NCBI GenBank assembly: GCA_035699085.1
Contig: DASSBG010000017.1
Coordinates: 1-64,000, forward strand
Reading direction: 5' to 3'
From: DASSBG01 sp035699085
GTDB lineage: Bacteria > Pseudomonadota > Gammaproteobacteria > Xanthomonadales > Rhodanobacteraceae
Length of the DNA stretch: 64,000 bases
The notes under the pieces were generated by a model. The model saw nothing but the letters and a program-made list of their open reading frames with translations. It was not told the origin of the DNA and did not search any database. Positions 44,389-53,283 of the stretch are shown here, one piece after another (position 1 is the stretch's first letter; every line of letters starts with the position of its first letter). The translations under genes and the position numbers were made by a program.

Positions 44389-45170
44389 CGCGCATCATCG
44401 CGGTCGCCAACCAGAAAGGCGGCGTCGGCAAGACCACCACCGCCGTCAACCTGGCCGCGGCGCTGGTCGAGACCGGCCGCAAGGTGCTGCTGGTCGACCT
44501 GGACCCGCAGGGCAATGCGACCATGGCCTCCGGCGTCGACAAGCGCGAGGCGCACCCCAACGGTTGCGAAGTGCTGCTGGAGGAAGCGCCGATCACGGAC
44601 GCGATCCGCCGCACCGAAGCCGGCTACGACTTGCTTCCCGGCGACCGCGACCTGACCGCCGCTGAGCTGAAATTGATGGACGCGCTGGCACGCGAGACGC
44701 GCCTCAAGGAGCAACTGGCGAAAGTTGCTTCCCGCTACCAGGTGATCCTGGTCGATTGCCCGCCGTCGCTGCACCTGCTGACGCTCAACGCGCTGACGGC
44801 CGCCGATGGCGTGCTGATTCCGGTGCAGTGCGAGTATTTCGCGCTCGAGGGGCTGACCTCGCTGCTCGACACCGTCAAGGCGGTGCGCCAGCGGCTCAAC
44901 CCGAAGCTTCAGATTGAAGGATTGCTGCGGACCATGTTCGACGTCCGCAACAACCTGGGCAACGACGTTTCGGCGCAGCTGGGCAAGCACTTCGGCGACA
45001 AGCTGCTGCGCAGCATCATCCCGCGCAATGTGCGGTTGGCCGAGGCACCCAGCCACGGCCAACCGATCACGCTGTACGACCGCACTTCGCGCGGTGCCAT
45101 TGCCTACCTTGGCCTGGCCGGCGAAATGATCCGCCGCGAGAGCGTGGCGACGGTCGCCAGCGCACCCTGA
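44385..45170 (+). CDS. parA: Chromosome partitioning ATPase ParA
   Basis: A 261-aa Walker-type ATPase that positions the chromosome origin with ParB. The deviant Walker A motif KGGVGKTTT (residues 11-19) and VDCPPSLHLLTLNAL are clear. There is no N-terminal DNA-binding extension, so this is the chromosomal (Soj) form. Its ATG overlaps the rsmG stop. The order rsmG-parA-parB is conserved near origins in many bacteria. Confidence 0.97.
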   Translation: MTRIIAVANQKGGVGKTTTAVNLAAALVETGRKVLLVDLDPQGNATMASGVDKREAHPNGCEVLLEEAPITDAIRRTEAGYDLLPGDRDLTAAELKLMDALARETRLKEQLAKVASRYQVILVDCPPSLHLLTLNALTAADGVLIPVQCEYFALEGLTSLLDTVKAVRQRLNPKLQIEGLLRTMFDVRNNLGNDVSAQLGKHFGDKLLRSIIPRNVRLAEAPSHGQPITLYDRTSRGAIAYLGLAGEMIRRESVATVASAP

Positions 45171-45181
45171 GGACGCATTTG

Positions 45182-46063
45182 ATGGCAGGCAAACGACGTG
45201 GATTGGGCTCGCGCGATCTCGACGCGCTGCTGGGCGGCGGCGACCGCGGCAGTGCCGCCGGCGATGCCGGCGACGAGGGCGAGCTGCGCAACCTGCCGGT
45301 GACGGCGATCCAGCCCGGGCCGTGGCAGCCGCGCCGCCACTGGGACGAGCAGCGGCTGGCCGAACTGGCGGCCTCGATCAAGTCGCAGGGGCTGATCCAG
45401 CCGCTGGTGGTGCGCGCCATCGACGGCGGCCGCTTCGAGCTGATCGCCGGCGAGCGCCGCTGGCGCGCCGCGCGGCAAGCCGGGCTGGACGAGGTGCAGG
45501 CGCTGGTCAAGGTGGTCAGCGACCGCGCTGTGCCGGCGATGGCGCTGATCGAGAACATCCAGCGCGAGAACCTCACCGCGCTGGAGGAGGCGCAGGCGCT
45601 GCAGCGCCTGATCGGCGAATTCGACATGACCCACCAGCAGGCCGCCGACGCCGTCGGCCGTTCGCGCGCCGCAGTCAGCAATTTGCTGCGGCTGCTGGAG
45701 TTGCCGGACGCGGTGGCCAGGATGCTCGACCAGGGCCAGCTGGAGATGGGCCACGCCCGTTGCCTGCTGACCCTGCCGGCCGAGACCGCCACGGCGCTGG
45801 CCCGCGAGACCGTCGCCAGGGGCTGGTCGGTGCGCGAGCTGGAGCAGGCCGCGCGGCGCGCGCCGCGTGGCGGAAAGCGCAAGGCCGGCGGCGGCCGCGC
45901 CCGCGACCCGGACGTGGCGGCGCTGGAACGCGAACTTTCCGAGACGCTTGCCACCGGCGTCAGCCTGGTCGCCGGCCGCGGCGGCCGCGGCAAGCTGGTC
46001 ATCCAGTACCACAACCCCGACCAGCTCGAAGGCGTCCTCGACCGGCTGCGCGGCAACACCTGA
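45182..46063 (+). CDS. parB: Chromosome partitioning protein ParB
   Basis: A 293-aa CTPase and parS-binding protein. The N-terminal ParA-activating start MAGKRRGLGSRDLDALLG is followed by the CTP-binding GERRWRAA region and ENIQRENLTALEEAQAL. A helix-turn-helix (MTHQQAADAVGRSRAAVSNLLRLL) and a C-terminal dimer domain complete it. ATG 45182 has GAGGA upstream. A TTG at 45179 would add one residue. No convincing parS site was seen in this window. Confidence 0.96.
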   Translation: MAGKRRGLGSRDLDALLGGGDRGSAAGDAGDEGELRNLPVTAIQPGPWQPRRHWDEQRLAELAASIKSQGLIQPLVVRAIDGGRFELIAGERRWRAARQAGLDEVQALVKVVSDRAVPAMALIENIQRENLTALEEAQALQRLIGEFDMTHQQAADAVGRSRAAVSNLLRLLELPDAVARMLDQGQLEMGHARCLLTLPAETATALARETVARGWSVRELEQAARRAPRGGKRKAGGGRARDPDVAALERELSETLATGVSLVAGRGGRGKLVIQYHNPDQLEGVLDRLRGNT

Positions 46064-46136
46064 GATCGCCGGCGTCTGACGCGGCGGGTGGCATCGGCGA
46101 TAATGCGGGGCCGACTGCTGGCCGCAGGACCCCGTG

Positions 46137-46859
46137 ATGCCCGAACTTGCCGTCGTAGTGCCCGTGTTTGACGAGCGCGACAACATCCCGCCGCTGCTCG
46201 ACGAGATCGCGCAGGCGCTCGATGGCCTGTGCGACTACGAGGTCATCTACGTCGATGACGCCAGCCGCGACGACAGCCTCGACGTGCTGCGCGCGGCGCA
46301 GGCGCGCCAGCCGCGGCTGCGGGTGCTGCACCACGCGCGCCAGAGCGGCCAAAGCACGGCGCTGTGGCACGGTATACGCGCCGCGCGTGCGCCATGGATC
46401 GCGACCCTGGACGGTGACGGCCAAAACGACCCCGCGGACATCCCCAAGCTGTGGGCGGCACGCGAGGCCTCGCCGGAGGTGCGGCTGTTTGCCGGCTGGC
46501 GGGTGAACCGCCGCGACAGCTTCAACAAGCGCATCTCCTCGAAGGTCGCCAACGCCGTGCGCTCGCGCCTGCTGCGCGACGGCACGCCGGATACCGGGTG
46601 CGGCCTGAAGCTTTTTTCGCGCGAGACCTTCCTGCGCCTGCCGTACTTCGACCACATGCACCGCTACCTGCCGGCACTGGTGCGGCGCGCCGGCTTCGCG
46701 GTCAAGAGCGTGCCGGTAAACCACCGGCCTCGCACCCGAGGCCAATCCAAATACGGGATGTGGGGGCGCTTGTGGGTCGGCCTCGCCGATCTGCGCGGGG
46801 TCGCCTGGCTGGCGCGCCGCGCCAGCGTCACCGAGGTCGAGGAGCTGCCGCCCGGCTGA
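46137..46859 (+). CDS. Family 2 glycosyltransferase, polyprenyl-phosphate type
   Basis: A 240-aa GT-A fold enzyme resembling dolichyl-phosphate mannose synthases. The front motif is AVVVPVFDERDNIPPLL, the nucleotide-binding DD is in YVDDASRDDS, and the metal-binding DGDGQNDP is clear. There are no membrane helices at the end, so it lacks the C-terminal anchor of some relatives. Such enzymes transfer a sugar to undecaprenyl phosphate. The sugar here is unknown. ATG 46137 was preferred over GTG 46134. Confidence 0.85.
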   Translation: MPELAVVVPVFDERDNIPPLLDEIAQALDGLCDYEVIYVDDASRDDSLDVLRAAQARQPRLRVLHHARQSGQSTALWHGIRAARAPWIATLDGDGQNDPADIPKLWAAREASPEVRLFAGWRVNRRDSFNKRISSKVANAVRSRLLRDGTPDTGCGLKLFSRETFLRLPYFDHMHRYLPALVRRAGFAVKSVPVNHRPRTRGQSKYGMWGRLWVGLADLRGVAWLARRASVTEVEELPPG

Positions 46860-47051
46860 GGGAAGCGGTTTGATGCGGATGGACGTCGTTCGGAATGCCG
46901 GTCAACACCGATACGGCAACAAGCGAAGCGCATCAGGTGACCGGCCAGGGCAACAGCGTCGGCGGTACGCGGAGCGATGCTTGCGCACGTGGGCCGGGCC
47001 GAGCGCTTCGCCACGCCGGGTCAGCCCGCAGGCCGCAACCCGGCAGCATCG

Positions 47052-50000
47052 TCACTCCGGCAGCGCCGCGCCGCGCAGTGGCACGACGCGCGGCCGCGGC
47101 GCCGACAGCTCGCGCGCCAGGTCCACATAGCCGAGGAGGCTGGCCACTTCGGTGGCGCGGCGCTGGCGGCAGTCGCGGGCCTCGCGGTTGGCGCCGCGTG
47201 CCAGCAGCAGCCGCGCCGGCACCAGCAACGCATGCATCGCGCAAGCGTGCAGCGGGCTGACGCCACGCTGGTCAGCCGCGTTGATGGGCGCGCCGGCGTC
47301 CAGCAACACCGGCAGCAGGGCGCCGAGATGGGTGGCGTCGCAGGGGCTGCCGGGGCCGGCGTGGGCGCCGAGCATGAAAAGCAGCGGGCTGGCGCCGCCG
47401 CTGTCGCGCGCGTCGGCGCGGGCACCGTGCGCCAGCAGCAGGTCCAGCAGGCGGCGGCCGGCCAGGCTGTCGTCGCTGCCGAAGCAGTACTGGCAGGCGG
47501 CATGCAAGGCGCCGCGCCCGCGCTCGTCGACTGCCTGGATGTCGGCGCCCGCCTCCAGCAGCAGCTCCGCGACCGGCGCCAGGCCCAGCGCACAGGCAAC
47601 CAGCAGGGCGGTCGCGCCGCCGCGCAGCCGCTGGTCCAGCGGCGCGCCCTGGGCGACCAGCAGGCGCACCAGGTCTGCTTGCCGCGCGCTGATCGCCGCC
47701 GACAGCGGCGTGGCGCCACTGGCGGTGGTCTGCGCGGGATCGGCGCCCGCCGCCAGCAGCACCCGCGCCGTCTCGGCATGGCCGCCGCCGCAGGCGCGCA
47801 GCAGGGCGCTGGCGCCTTGCGCATCCCGGGTATCGACGGCAAAGCCGAACTGCAGCAGCCGCTCGACCGCGGCGGCGTCGCCAACGCAGGCCGCGGCCGG
47901 CAGGTCGGTCGCGCGCAGACGCCGCCCCGGCAGTGGCCAAGTCGACCACCGCAGCCACTGCGCCAGCGCCTGCTCGTCCCGTGCCAGCGCAAGTCCCAGC
48001 GGCGTCTCGCCATTGGCGGCGGCGGCCTCCGGGTCGGCACCGTGGCGCAGCAGGTTGCGCAACATCGGCAGCGCGATGCCCGGGTCGTGGCGCAAGGCAA
48101 GGTGCAGCGGCGTCTGGCCCTCGCGGTCGCGCACGTTGGGATCGCAGCCACGCTCAAGCAGCAGCGCCAAGGTGACCCCAAGGCCGCCGGCGGCCGCGTG
48201 GTGCAAAGGCGTCATGCCGGTGGCGTCGGCACCAAAGGGATCGCCGCCGCCGTCCAGCAGCAGCGGTACCAGCGCGGCGCCCTCGGCCGCGCCGCCCAGG
48301 CCGGCCAGCGCGCGAGCCAGGCCGCCGGCGCCGGCAGGTGTCGCGCCGGCCAGCAGCACGTCGTGTATCGCCGACACCGCCTGCGGCAGGCACTCGTACA
48401 AGGCGTCCAGCAGCCGCCGACCGTCCTCGCCGTGGGCTTCGGCCTGAAGCCCGTGGTCGAGCAGCCAGCGGCGCGCGGCAGCGTGGTCGTCATCAGCCAG
48501 CGCAAGGTAAAGGCCGGCCAGCGTCGCCTGCGGCCAGTCGCGCACGCAGCGGCGAAAACCGGAAACCGCAGCCCAGTGGCCAAAGCGCAGCGCGTCCAGC
48601 AGGTGCGCCGGGTCGTCTGCCCCCGGCTCCGGCTGCAGGTCGTCACAATGACTGGCAGGCAGCGGCGTGGCCGGGTCGAGCACCGCGACCAGGTTCCAGC
48701 GCCCCGCGCCGGCGGCGTGGTCGATGGCGCTGCGTCCGTCGCTGCCGCGTGCCTGCGGGTCGGCGCCCAGCGCCAGCAGCGCGCGCACCGTGTCGATGCC
48801 GGCGCGCGGCGACTGGCAGGCCAGTGCCAGTGCGTCGCGGCCGTGGATGTCGCGCGGCGCTGTGGCCGGCTGGTGGCTCGCCAGTGCCGCGATCACGGCG
48901 TTGGCGCCGGCCCGCGCGGCCTCCATCAGCGCGGTGGTGCCGTGGCGGTCGGCCAGGTCGGCGCTGGCGCCGGCGGCCAGCAGCACGCTGGCGATCTGCG
49001 CGTGGCCCTCCAATGCGGCGACCATCAGCGCTGTGCGGCCGAGGCTGTCGCGGGCATCGACCCTGGCCTTGTGGCGCAGCAGCAGCTCGACGCCTTGCGG
49101 GCTGTCCTCGGCACCGCCGGCCGCGGCAACGATCACGGGTGCGCCGCCCGGCGGTTCGAGCTGTGCGCCTCGCCCCAGCAGGAACGCGACCAGCGGCCCG
49201 TTGCCCGCACGACAAGCCATCGCCAGCGGCGTCTGCCCGGCGCGGTTCAGCGCATCGATGGCGGCCTGCGCGTCCAGCAGCATCGCGGCGACGTCGGCCT
49301 GGCGGCTCAGCGCCGCCCAGTGCAGCGGCGTGTTGCCATCGGCATCGGCGACCCGCGGGTCGGCACCATTGGTCAACAGTGTCAGTACCGCCTCGGGGCG
49401 GCCATGGACGCTGTCGCGGGTTGCCGCCAGCAGCGGGGGCAGCGCGTCCTGGCCGCCCCGCAGATCGGCGCCGCGGGCAATCAGCGCGCGCAGCAGCCGG
49501 GTATCCGGCAGCAGTGTCGCCAGCACCAGCGCGGAGCGGCGGTCACGCTCGCCGGGCGCCGGCCGCGCGTCGGCGTCGGCACCCGCGGCAAGCAGCGCCA
49601 GCGCGCGGTCACACTCGCCGTTGCGCGCGGCCTCGACCAGCGCCGCCTCGCGCGCGCCGGGCCGGGTCTCCTCCGGCTCCAGGGTGAAGTTGCGGGGCGC
49701 CGGGGTGCTCGCGGCGGGCGGCGCGAGGCGCTGCCCCAGCGGCCCGCGCGCGCCGCCGCGGCGTTCGACCGCGGCGCAGGCGCGCAGCAACAGCAGGCCG
49801 GCCGGCGCCAGCACCAGCGCGTAACCGAGCGTCGCCGGCAGCAGCCAGGCCGTTGGCAGCAGCGGGGTCAGGCCCGCCAGGCTGAGCGCGGCCAGGGCCA
49901 GCACCAGCAGGCAGGCCGCCGCCGGCAGGCCGCGGCCGAACAGCACCTCCGGCTCGCCCGTCAGCCGCAGGCCGTGGCGGACCACGGCGCGCAGAGCCGC

Positions 50001-50420
50001 GGCCGGCCGCCCGCAGGCGTGCCCGGCGAACAGCAGCGCAAACAGTGGCCAGGTGCGCCACAGCACCGCCAGCGCCAGCACCAGCGCCACCGACAGCAGC
50101 AGCGAGCCGCCGAGCGACGGCGCCTGCGCCAGCGCGGCCAGCGGCAACGCCGTCAACAGCCAGACGCAGGCGCAGAAGGCGGCGCTGGCCAGCAGGTGGG
50201 CGAGGCTGCGCAACGCCAACGTGCCGGCGGCCGACGCTGGCCGCGCCAGTGCCGCCATCACCAGGGTCTGTGCCAGCAGCAGCGGGGCCAGCCGCCAGGG
50301 CGCGTAGACCCAGGCTGAAGCGATCGCGACCAGCGTGCCGGCCAGTCCCAGGGCGAGGGCGATGGGCAGCGACAGCGGCGGGAATCTCGAATCCGGCGAT
50401 TCTGGCGCGATCTTCGGCAT
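47052..50420 (-). CDS. Large membrane protein with ankyrin repeats
   Basis: A 1122-aa protein. The first ~250 residues hold several hydrophobic segments (for example LPIALALGLAGTLVAIASAW and LASAAFCACVWLLTALPLAAL), so it is probably anchored in the inner membrane. From about residue 270 to the end it consists of many ankyrin repeats in two blocks (NTPLHWAALSRQADVAAMLLDA is a clear unit), separated by a less regular stretch near 630-720. Similar large ankyrin proteins are common in Xanthomonadales and their role is unknown. Partner binding on the repeat face is an inference. ATG 50420 was chosen over an upstream in-frame start. Confidence 0.82.
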   Translation of the reverse strand: MPKIAPESPDSRFPPLSLPIALALGLAGTLVAIASAWVYAPWRLAPLLLAQTLVMAALARPASAAGTLALRSLAHLLASAAFCACVWLLTALPLAALAQAPSLGGSLLLSVALVLALAVLWRTWPLFALLFAGHACGRPAAALRAVVRHGLRLTGEPEVLFGRGLPAAACLLVLALAALSLAGLTPLLPTAWLLPATLGYALVLAPAGLLLLRACAAVERRGGARGPLGQRLAPPAASTPAPRNFTLEPEETRPGAREAALVEAARNGECDRALALLAAGADADARPAPGERDRRSALVLATLLPDTRLLRALIARGADLRGGQDALPPLLAATRDSVHGRPEAVLTLLTNGADPRVADADGNTPLHWAALSRQADVAAMLLDAQAAIDALNRAGQTPLAMACRAGNGPLVAFLLGRGAQLEPPGGAPVIVAAAGGAEDSPQGVELLLRHKARVDARDSLGRTALMVAALEGHAQIASVLLAAGASADLADRHGTTALMEAARAGANAVIAALASHQPATAPRDIHGRDALALACQSPRAGIDTVRALLALGADPQARGSDGRSAIDHAAGAGRWNLVAVLDPATPLPASHCDDLQPEPGADDPAHLLDALRFGHWAAVSGFRRCVRDWPQATLAGLYLALADDDHAAARRWLLDHGLQAEAHGEDGRRLLDALYECLPQAVSAIHDVLLAGATPAGAGGLARALAGLGGAAEGAALVPLLLDGGGDPFGADATGMTPLHHAAAGGLGVTLALLLERGCDPNVRDREGQTPLHLALRHDPGIALPMLRNLLRHGADPEAAAANGETPLGLALARDEQALAQWLRWSTWPLPGRRLRATDLPAAACVGDAAAVERLLQFGFAVDTRDAQGASALLRACGGGHAETARVLLAAGADPAQTTASGATPLSAAISARQADLVRLLVAQGAPLDQRLRGGATALLVACALGLAPVAELLLEAGADIQAVDERGRGALHAACQYCFGSDDSLAGRRLLDLLLAHGARADARDSGGASPLLFMLGAHAGPGSPCDATHLGALLPVLLDAGAPINAADQRGVSPLHACAMHALLVPARLLLARGANREARDCRQRRATEVASLLGYVDLARELSAPRPRVVPLRGAALPE

Positions 50421-50570
50421 GCGTCGGGCGCGGGGCAGGTCTGCCGGCAGTATACGGAGGCCGGCGCGGGCCGTGTGAACAGCCTTGGCCCTCGCGCCGC
50501 CCGCCACGGCGTGTTGCGCGTGCACTTGCATCCGCTTGCGGCTGCGTTCAAAGTGATGCCCGCGGACTTC

Positions 50571-50584
50571 CAAACGAACGTATG
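50571..50584. promoter_or_regulatory. Possible PsrA-type operator before the FadL gene
   Basis: CAAACGAACGTATG at 50571-50584 is CAAAC-N4-GTATG, one base from the PsrA fatty-acid-sensor site (G/C)AAAC-N2-4-GTTT(G/C). It lies 50 nt upstream of the fadL-like start, where a repressor could act. The identity of the regulator is an inference. Confidence 0.4.
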
Positions 50585-50633
50585 AATCGGTCGTTGATTC
50601 AGTACGTCACAAGCCCATCCAGGAGCGATATCC

Positions 50634-51974
50634 ATGACACCGAACCCGATCGACGGCCGCCGCAACGCACCCGTCCTGGCGCTTGCTGCACTGGCCGTGG
50701 CGGTGGCCGGCGCACTGGCCAGCAGCCCGGCGCAGGCCAGCGGATTCCAATTGAAAGAAAACAGCGCCAAGGCGCTCGGCCGCGCCTTCGCCGGCTCCAC
50801 CGCCGGCCCCGCCGACCCGTCGGTGGTGGCCAACAATCCGGCGGCAATGACCGAGCTGCAGGGCACCACCTTCGGCGCCGGCCTGACGGTCATCAGTTTC
50901 AAGACCGAATTCACCGGCAGCGGCACCGACGGCAGCGGCCAGCCACTGACCGGCGGCAATGGCGGCAACGGCGGCACCACAGCGCCGGTACCGGCGCTGT
51001 TCTACTCGACGCCGATGGGCGAGCGCGGCCGCTTCGGCTTCGCGCTGACCGTTCCCTACGGCTTCACCACCGAGTATCCCCGCGACTGGAAGGGCCGTTA
51101 CAAGGCGGTCAAGTCGAAGCTGCAGACCATCGACGGTACCTTCTCCTACGCCTACGAATTCAGCGACAGCTTCAGCCTCGGCGCCAGCGCCATCGTCCAG
51201 CACACCTCGGCCGACCTCACCAGTATGGTCGACTACGGCTCGCTGCTGGGCGCGCCGCAGCAGGCCGACGGGCTGGCGCGGGTCACCGGCAGCTCCACCG
51301 ACTACGGCTGGCAGCTGGGCTTCCTCTGGAAGATGGGCAGCAACGACCGGCTGGCGCTGAACTACCGCGCCAAGATCAGCCACACCCTCGAGGGCAACGC
51401 CAGCTTCCATGACGTGCCGTCGCAGCTGGGCCAGCTGGTGGCGCTGGGCAATTTCCAGAACACCACCGGGCGGGCGGACTTCGCCACGCCGTCGGTGCTG
51501 CACCTCAGCTACTGGCACCAGGCCGGCCCGCGCTTCGGCTTCGGGCTTGACGTCGCGCGCACCGACTGGAGCAGCTTCGACGAGCTGCGCATCCAGTACG
51601 GATCCGCACAGGCCGACACGGCCGAACCCGAGCAGTGGGACGCGACGATGCTCTACGCGCTGGGCGGCGACTACCGGCTCAACGACAACTGGACCTTGCG
51701 TGCCGGCGTGGCCTACGACGAGACGCCGACCAACGACCTGACCCGCACGCCGCGCGTGCCCGACGGTTCGCGCCGCTGGCTGTCCTTCGGTTTCACCTGG
51801 CAGCCCAGCGACAGCTTCGAGGTCGACCTCGGCTACGCGCACCTCTGGGTCGACAGCGTCAGCATCGACGACACGCCGCTGACCGGCACTGGCGGCCCGA
51901 TGGGCTCGACCCTGGCCGGCAGCTTCGACAGCTCGGCCAATCTGCTCGGCGCGTCGTTGACGTACAAGTTCTGA
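50634..51974 (+). CDS. FadL-type outer-membrane long-chain fatty acid porin
   Basis: A 446-aa outer-membrane protein. A signal peptide is followed by the FadL N-terminal hatch (GFQLKENSAKALGRAFAG, then SVVANNPAAM). The beta barrel ends in the typical LGASLTYKF. FadL proteins take up long-chain fatty acids and other hydrophobic compounds. The ATG at 50634 fits the signal peptide. It is monocistronic, with a possible fatty-acid-responsive operator upstream. Confidence 0.92.
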   Translation: MTPNPIDGRRNAPVLALAALAVAVAGALASSPAQASGFQLKENSAKALGRAFAGSTAGPADPSVVANNPAAMTELQGTTFGAGLTVISFKTEFTGSGTDGSGQPLTGGNGGNGGTTAPVPALFYSTPMGERGRFGFALTVPYGFTTEYPRDWKGRYKAVKSKLQTIDGTFSYAYEFSDSFSLGASAIVQHTSADLTSMVDYGSLLGAPQQADGLARVTGSSTDYGWQLGFLWKMGSNDRLALNYRAKISHTLEGNASFHDVPSQLGQLVALGNFQNTTGRADFATPSVLHLSYWHQAGPRFGFGLDVARTDWSSFDELRIQYGSAQADTAEPEQWDATMLYALGGDYRLNDNWTLRAGVAYDETPTNDLTRTPRVPDGSRRWLSFGFTWQPSDSFEVDLGYAHLWVDSVSIDDTPLTGTGGPMGSTLAGSFDSSANLLGASLTYKF

Positions 51975-51990
51975 CGGCGGCAAAGGCTTT

Positions 51991-52097
51991 TTGACGCGGA
52001 TCAACGCGGATAAAGGCGGACAAGCAGGCAAAAGCGGTTTTGATCGAAAAGCGCTTGTCCGCCGTACCGGTTTTTGATCGGATTTGATCCGCGTCAA
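51991..52097. repeat. Nested inverted-repeat element, 107 bp
   Basis: The outer arms TTGACGCGGATCAA (51991-52004) and TTGATCCGCGTCAA (52084-52097) are perfect 14-bp reverse complements. Inner arms GGCGGACAAGC (52015-52025) and GCTTGTCCGCC (52053-52063) are perfect 11-bp complements. Together they would form a long two-stage hairpin. It follows the FadL gene by 17 nt. It could be a REP-type or MITE-like element or an elaborate terminator. No T-run follows the second arm. Confidence 0.75.
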
Positions 52098-52135
52098 GCG
52101 CTTCGAAGGTGTCCGCCGCCCGCCGAAAATCCTTG

Positions 52136-52171
52136 AGGTCGGGTTACGCGCCTGCGGCGCTAACCCGACCT
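52136..52171. repeat. REP-like hairpin with 11-bp stem
   Basis: AGGTCGGGTTA (52136-52146) pairs perfectly with TAACCCGACCT (52161-52171), with an inner GCGCC/GGCGC stem and a TGC loop. It shares the TCGGGTT/AACCCGA core with the element at 36180-36209, so the two are probably copies of one dispersed family. Confidence 0.75.
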
Positions 52172-52253
52172 ACGCGTCAACCTGACTTGCGCGTCCGCCC
52201 GAAATCGATGCGCGGCCGCAGCTGGCGTGATCCCGTGTCGTTCGGCCCGCGCT

Positions 52254-53195
52254 TTACCCGATCCCCGGTCCCCGGTCCCCGGTCCTCGTCTGTTCCAACC
52301 AATCGCGCGGCTGCAGATAGTCCGCCAGCCGCGCCTCGGCGCTGCCGGGCTCGGGCGCGTAGGCGTACTCGTAGCGCAGCCGCGGCGGCAGGCTCATCAG
52401 GATCGACTCGGTGCGGCCGCCGGACTGCAGGCCGAACAGCGTGCCGCGGTCGTAGACCAGGTTGAACTCGACGTAGCGGCCGCGGCGGTAGAGCTGGAAC
52501 TCGCGCTCGCGCTCGCCCCAGGGCGCGCCCTTGCGACGCTCGACGATCGGCAGATAAGCCGCGGCGAAACCATCGCCCACGGCCTGGGTGAAGGCGAAGC
52601 AGCGCTCGAAGCCGCCCTCGTCCAGATCGTCGTAGAACAGCCCGCCGACGCCGCGCGCCTCACCGCGATGCTTCAGGTAGAAGTACTCGTCGCACCAGCG
52701 CTTGTACCGTGCGTAGACGTCGGTGCCGAACGGCACGCACAGGTCATGCGCCACGCGGTGCCAGTGGCGCACGTCTTCATCGAACGGGTAATACGGCGTG
52801 AGGTCAAAGCCGCCGCCGAACCACCACTCCGGGGCGGCGCCCGCCTTGCGCGCCTCGAAGTAGCGCACGTTGGCGTGCGCCGTCGGCACGTAGGGATTGC
52901 GTGGGTGCAGCACCAGCGACACGCCGGTGGCAGCCCACGAGCAACCGGCAAGCTGCGGCCGCCGCGCCGTGGCCGAGGGCGGCAGGGCGTCGCCGGTGAC
53001 CGAGGAAAAATTGATGCCGGCGCTCTCGAACACGCCGCCGTCCTTGAGCACGCGCGTGCGGCCGCCGCCCCCGGCGGTCCTCTGCCAGTCGTCGGTGGCG
53101 AAGCGGCCGCCGCCATCGAGCGCCTCGGCGGCATCGCACAGACGCTGCTGCAACAGGCGCAACCAGGCCTCGACCCGCGGTGTCTGCTCTTCCAT
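52254..53195 (-). CDS. hemF: Oxygen-dependent coproporphyrinogen III oxidase
   Basis: A 313-aa enzyme that oxidatively decarboxylates coproporphyrinogen III in heme synthesis, using oxygen. Family segments include GGGGRTRVLKDGGVFESAGINFS, NPYVPTAHANVRYFE and FNLVYDRGTLFGLQSGGRTESILMS in pieces. The HemF family normally ends near LQPRDWL. The extra ~13 residues after it are encoded by the tandem CCCCGGT repeat and look like a repeat-derived tail. The start is the ATG at 53195. Confidence 0.96.
   Translation of the reverse strand: MEEQTPRVEAWLRLLQQRLCDAAEALDGGGRFATDDWQRTAGGGGRTRVLKDGGVFESAGINFSSVTGDALPPSATARRPQLAGCSWAATGVSLVLHPRNPYVPTAHANVRYFEARKAGAAPEWWFGGGFDLTPYYPFDEDVRHWHRVAHDLCVPFGTDVYARYKRWCDEYFYLKHRGEARGVGGLFYDDLDEGGFERCFAFTQAVGDGFAAAYLPIVERRKGAPWGEREREFQLYRRGRYVEFNLVYDRGTLFGLQSGGRTESILMSLPPRLRYEYAYAPEPGSAEARLADYLQPRDWLEQTRTGDRGPGIG
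52263..52283. repeat. Three tandem CCCCGGT copies inside the hemF 3' end
   Basis: CCCCGGT is repeated at 52263-52269, 52270-52276 and 52277-52283. On the minus strand these encode part of the C-terminal tail of HemF. Such short GC-rich tandem repeats are common between genes here, so the repeat may have spread or expanded into the coding end. Confidence 0.8.
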
Positions 53196-53283
53196 GACGG
53201 CAGCATAACAAGCGGCCGCGGGGGCCGGCCTGATTTGCGGCAGGCTCGGCTACACTGGCCGCAAGTCGACGAACGCCCATTGC

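Noticed and set aside
46977..50318. Long plus-strand open frame opposite the ankyrin gene
   Set aside because: Low-complexity Arg/Gln/Ala product in the shadow of clear ankyrin repeats. No ribosome site or family signal.
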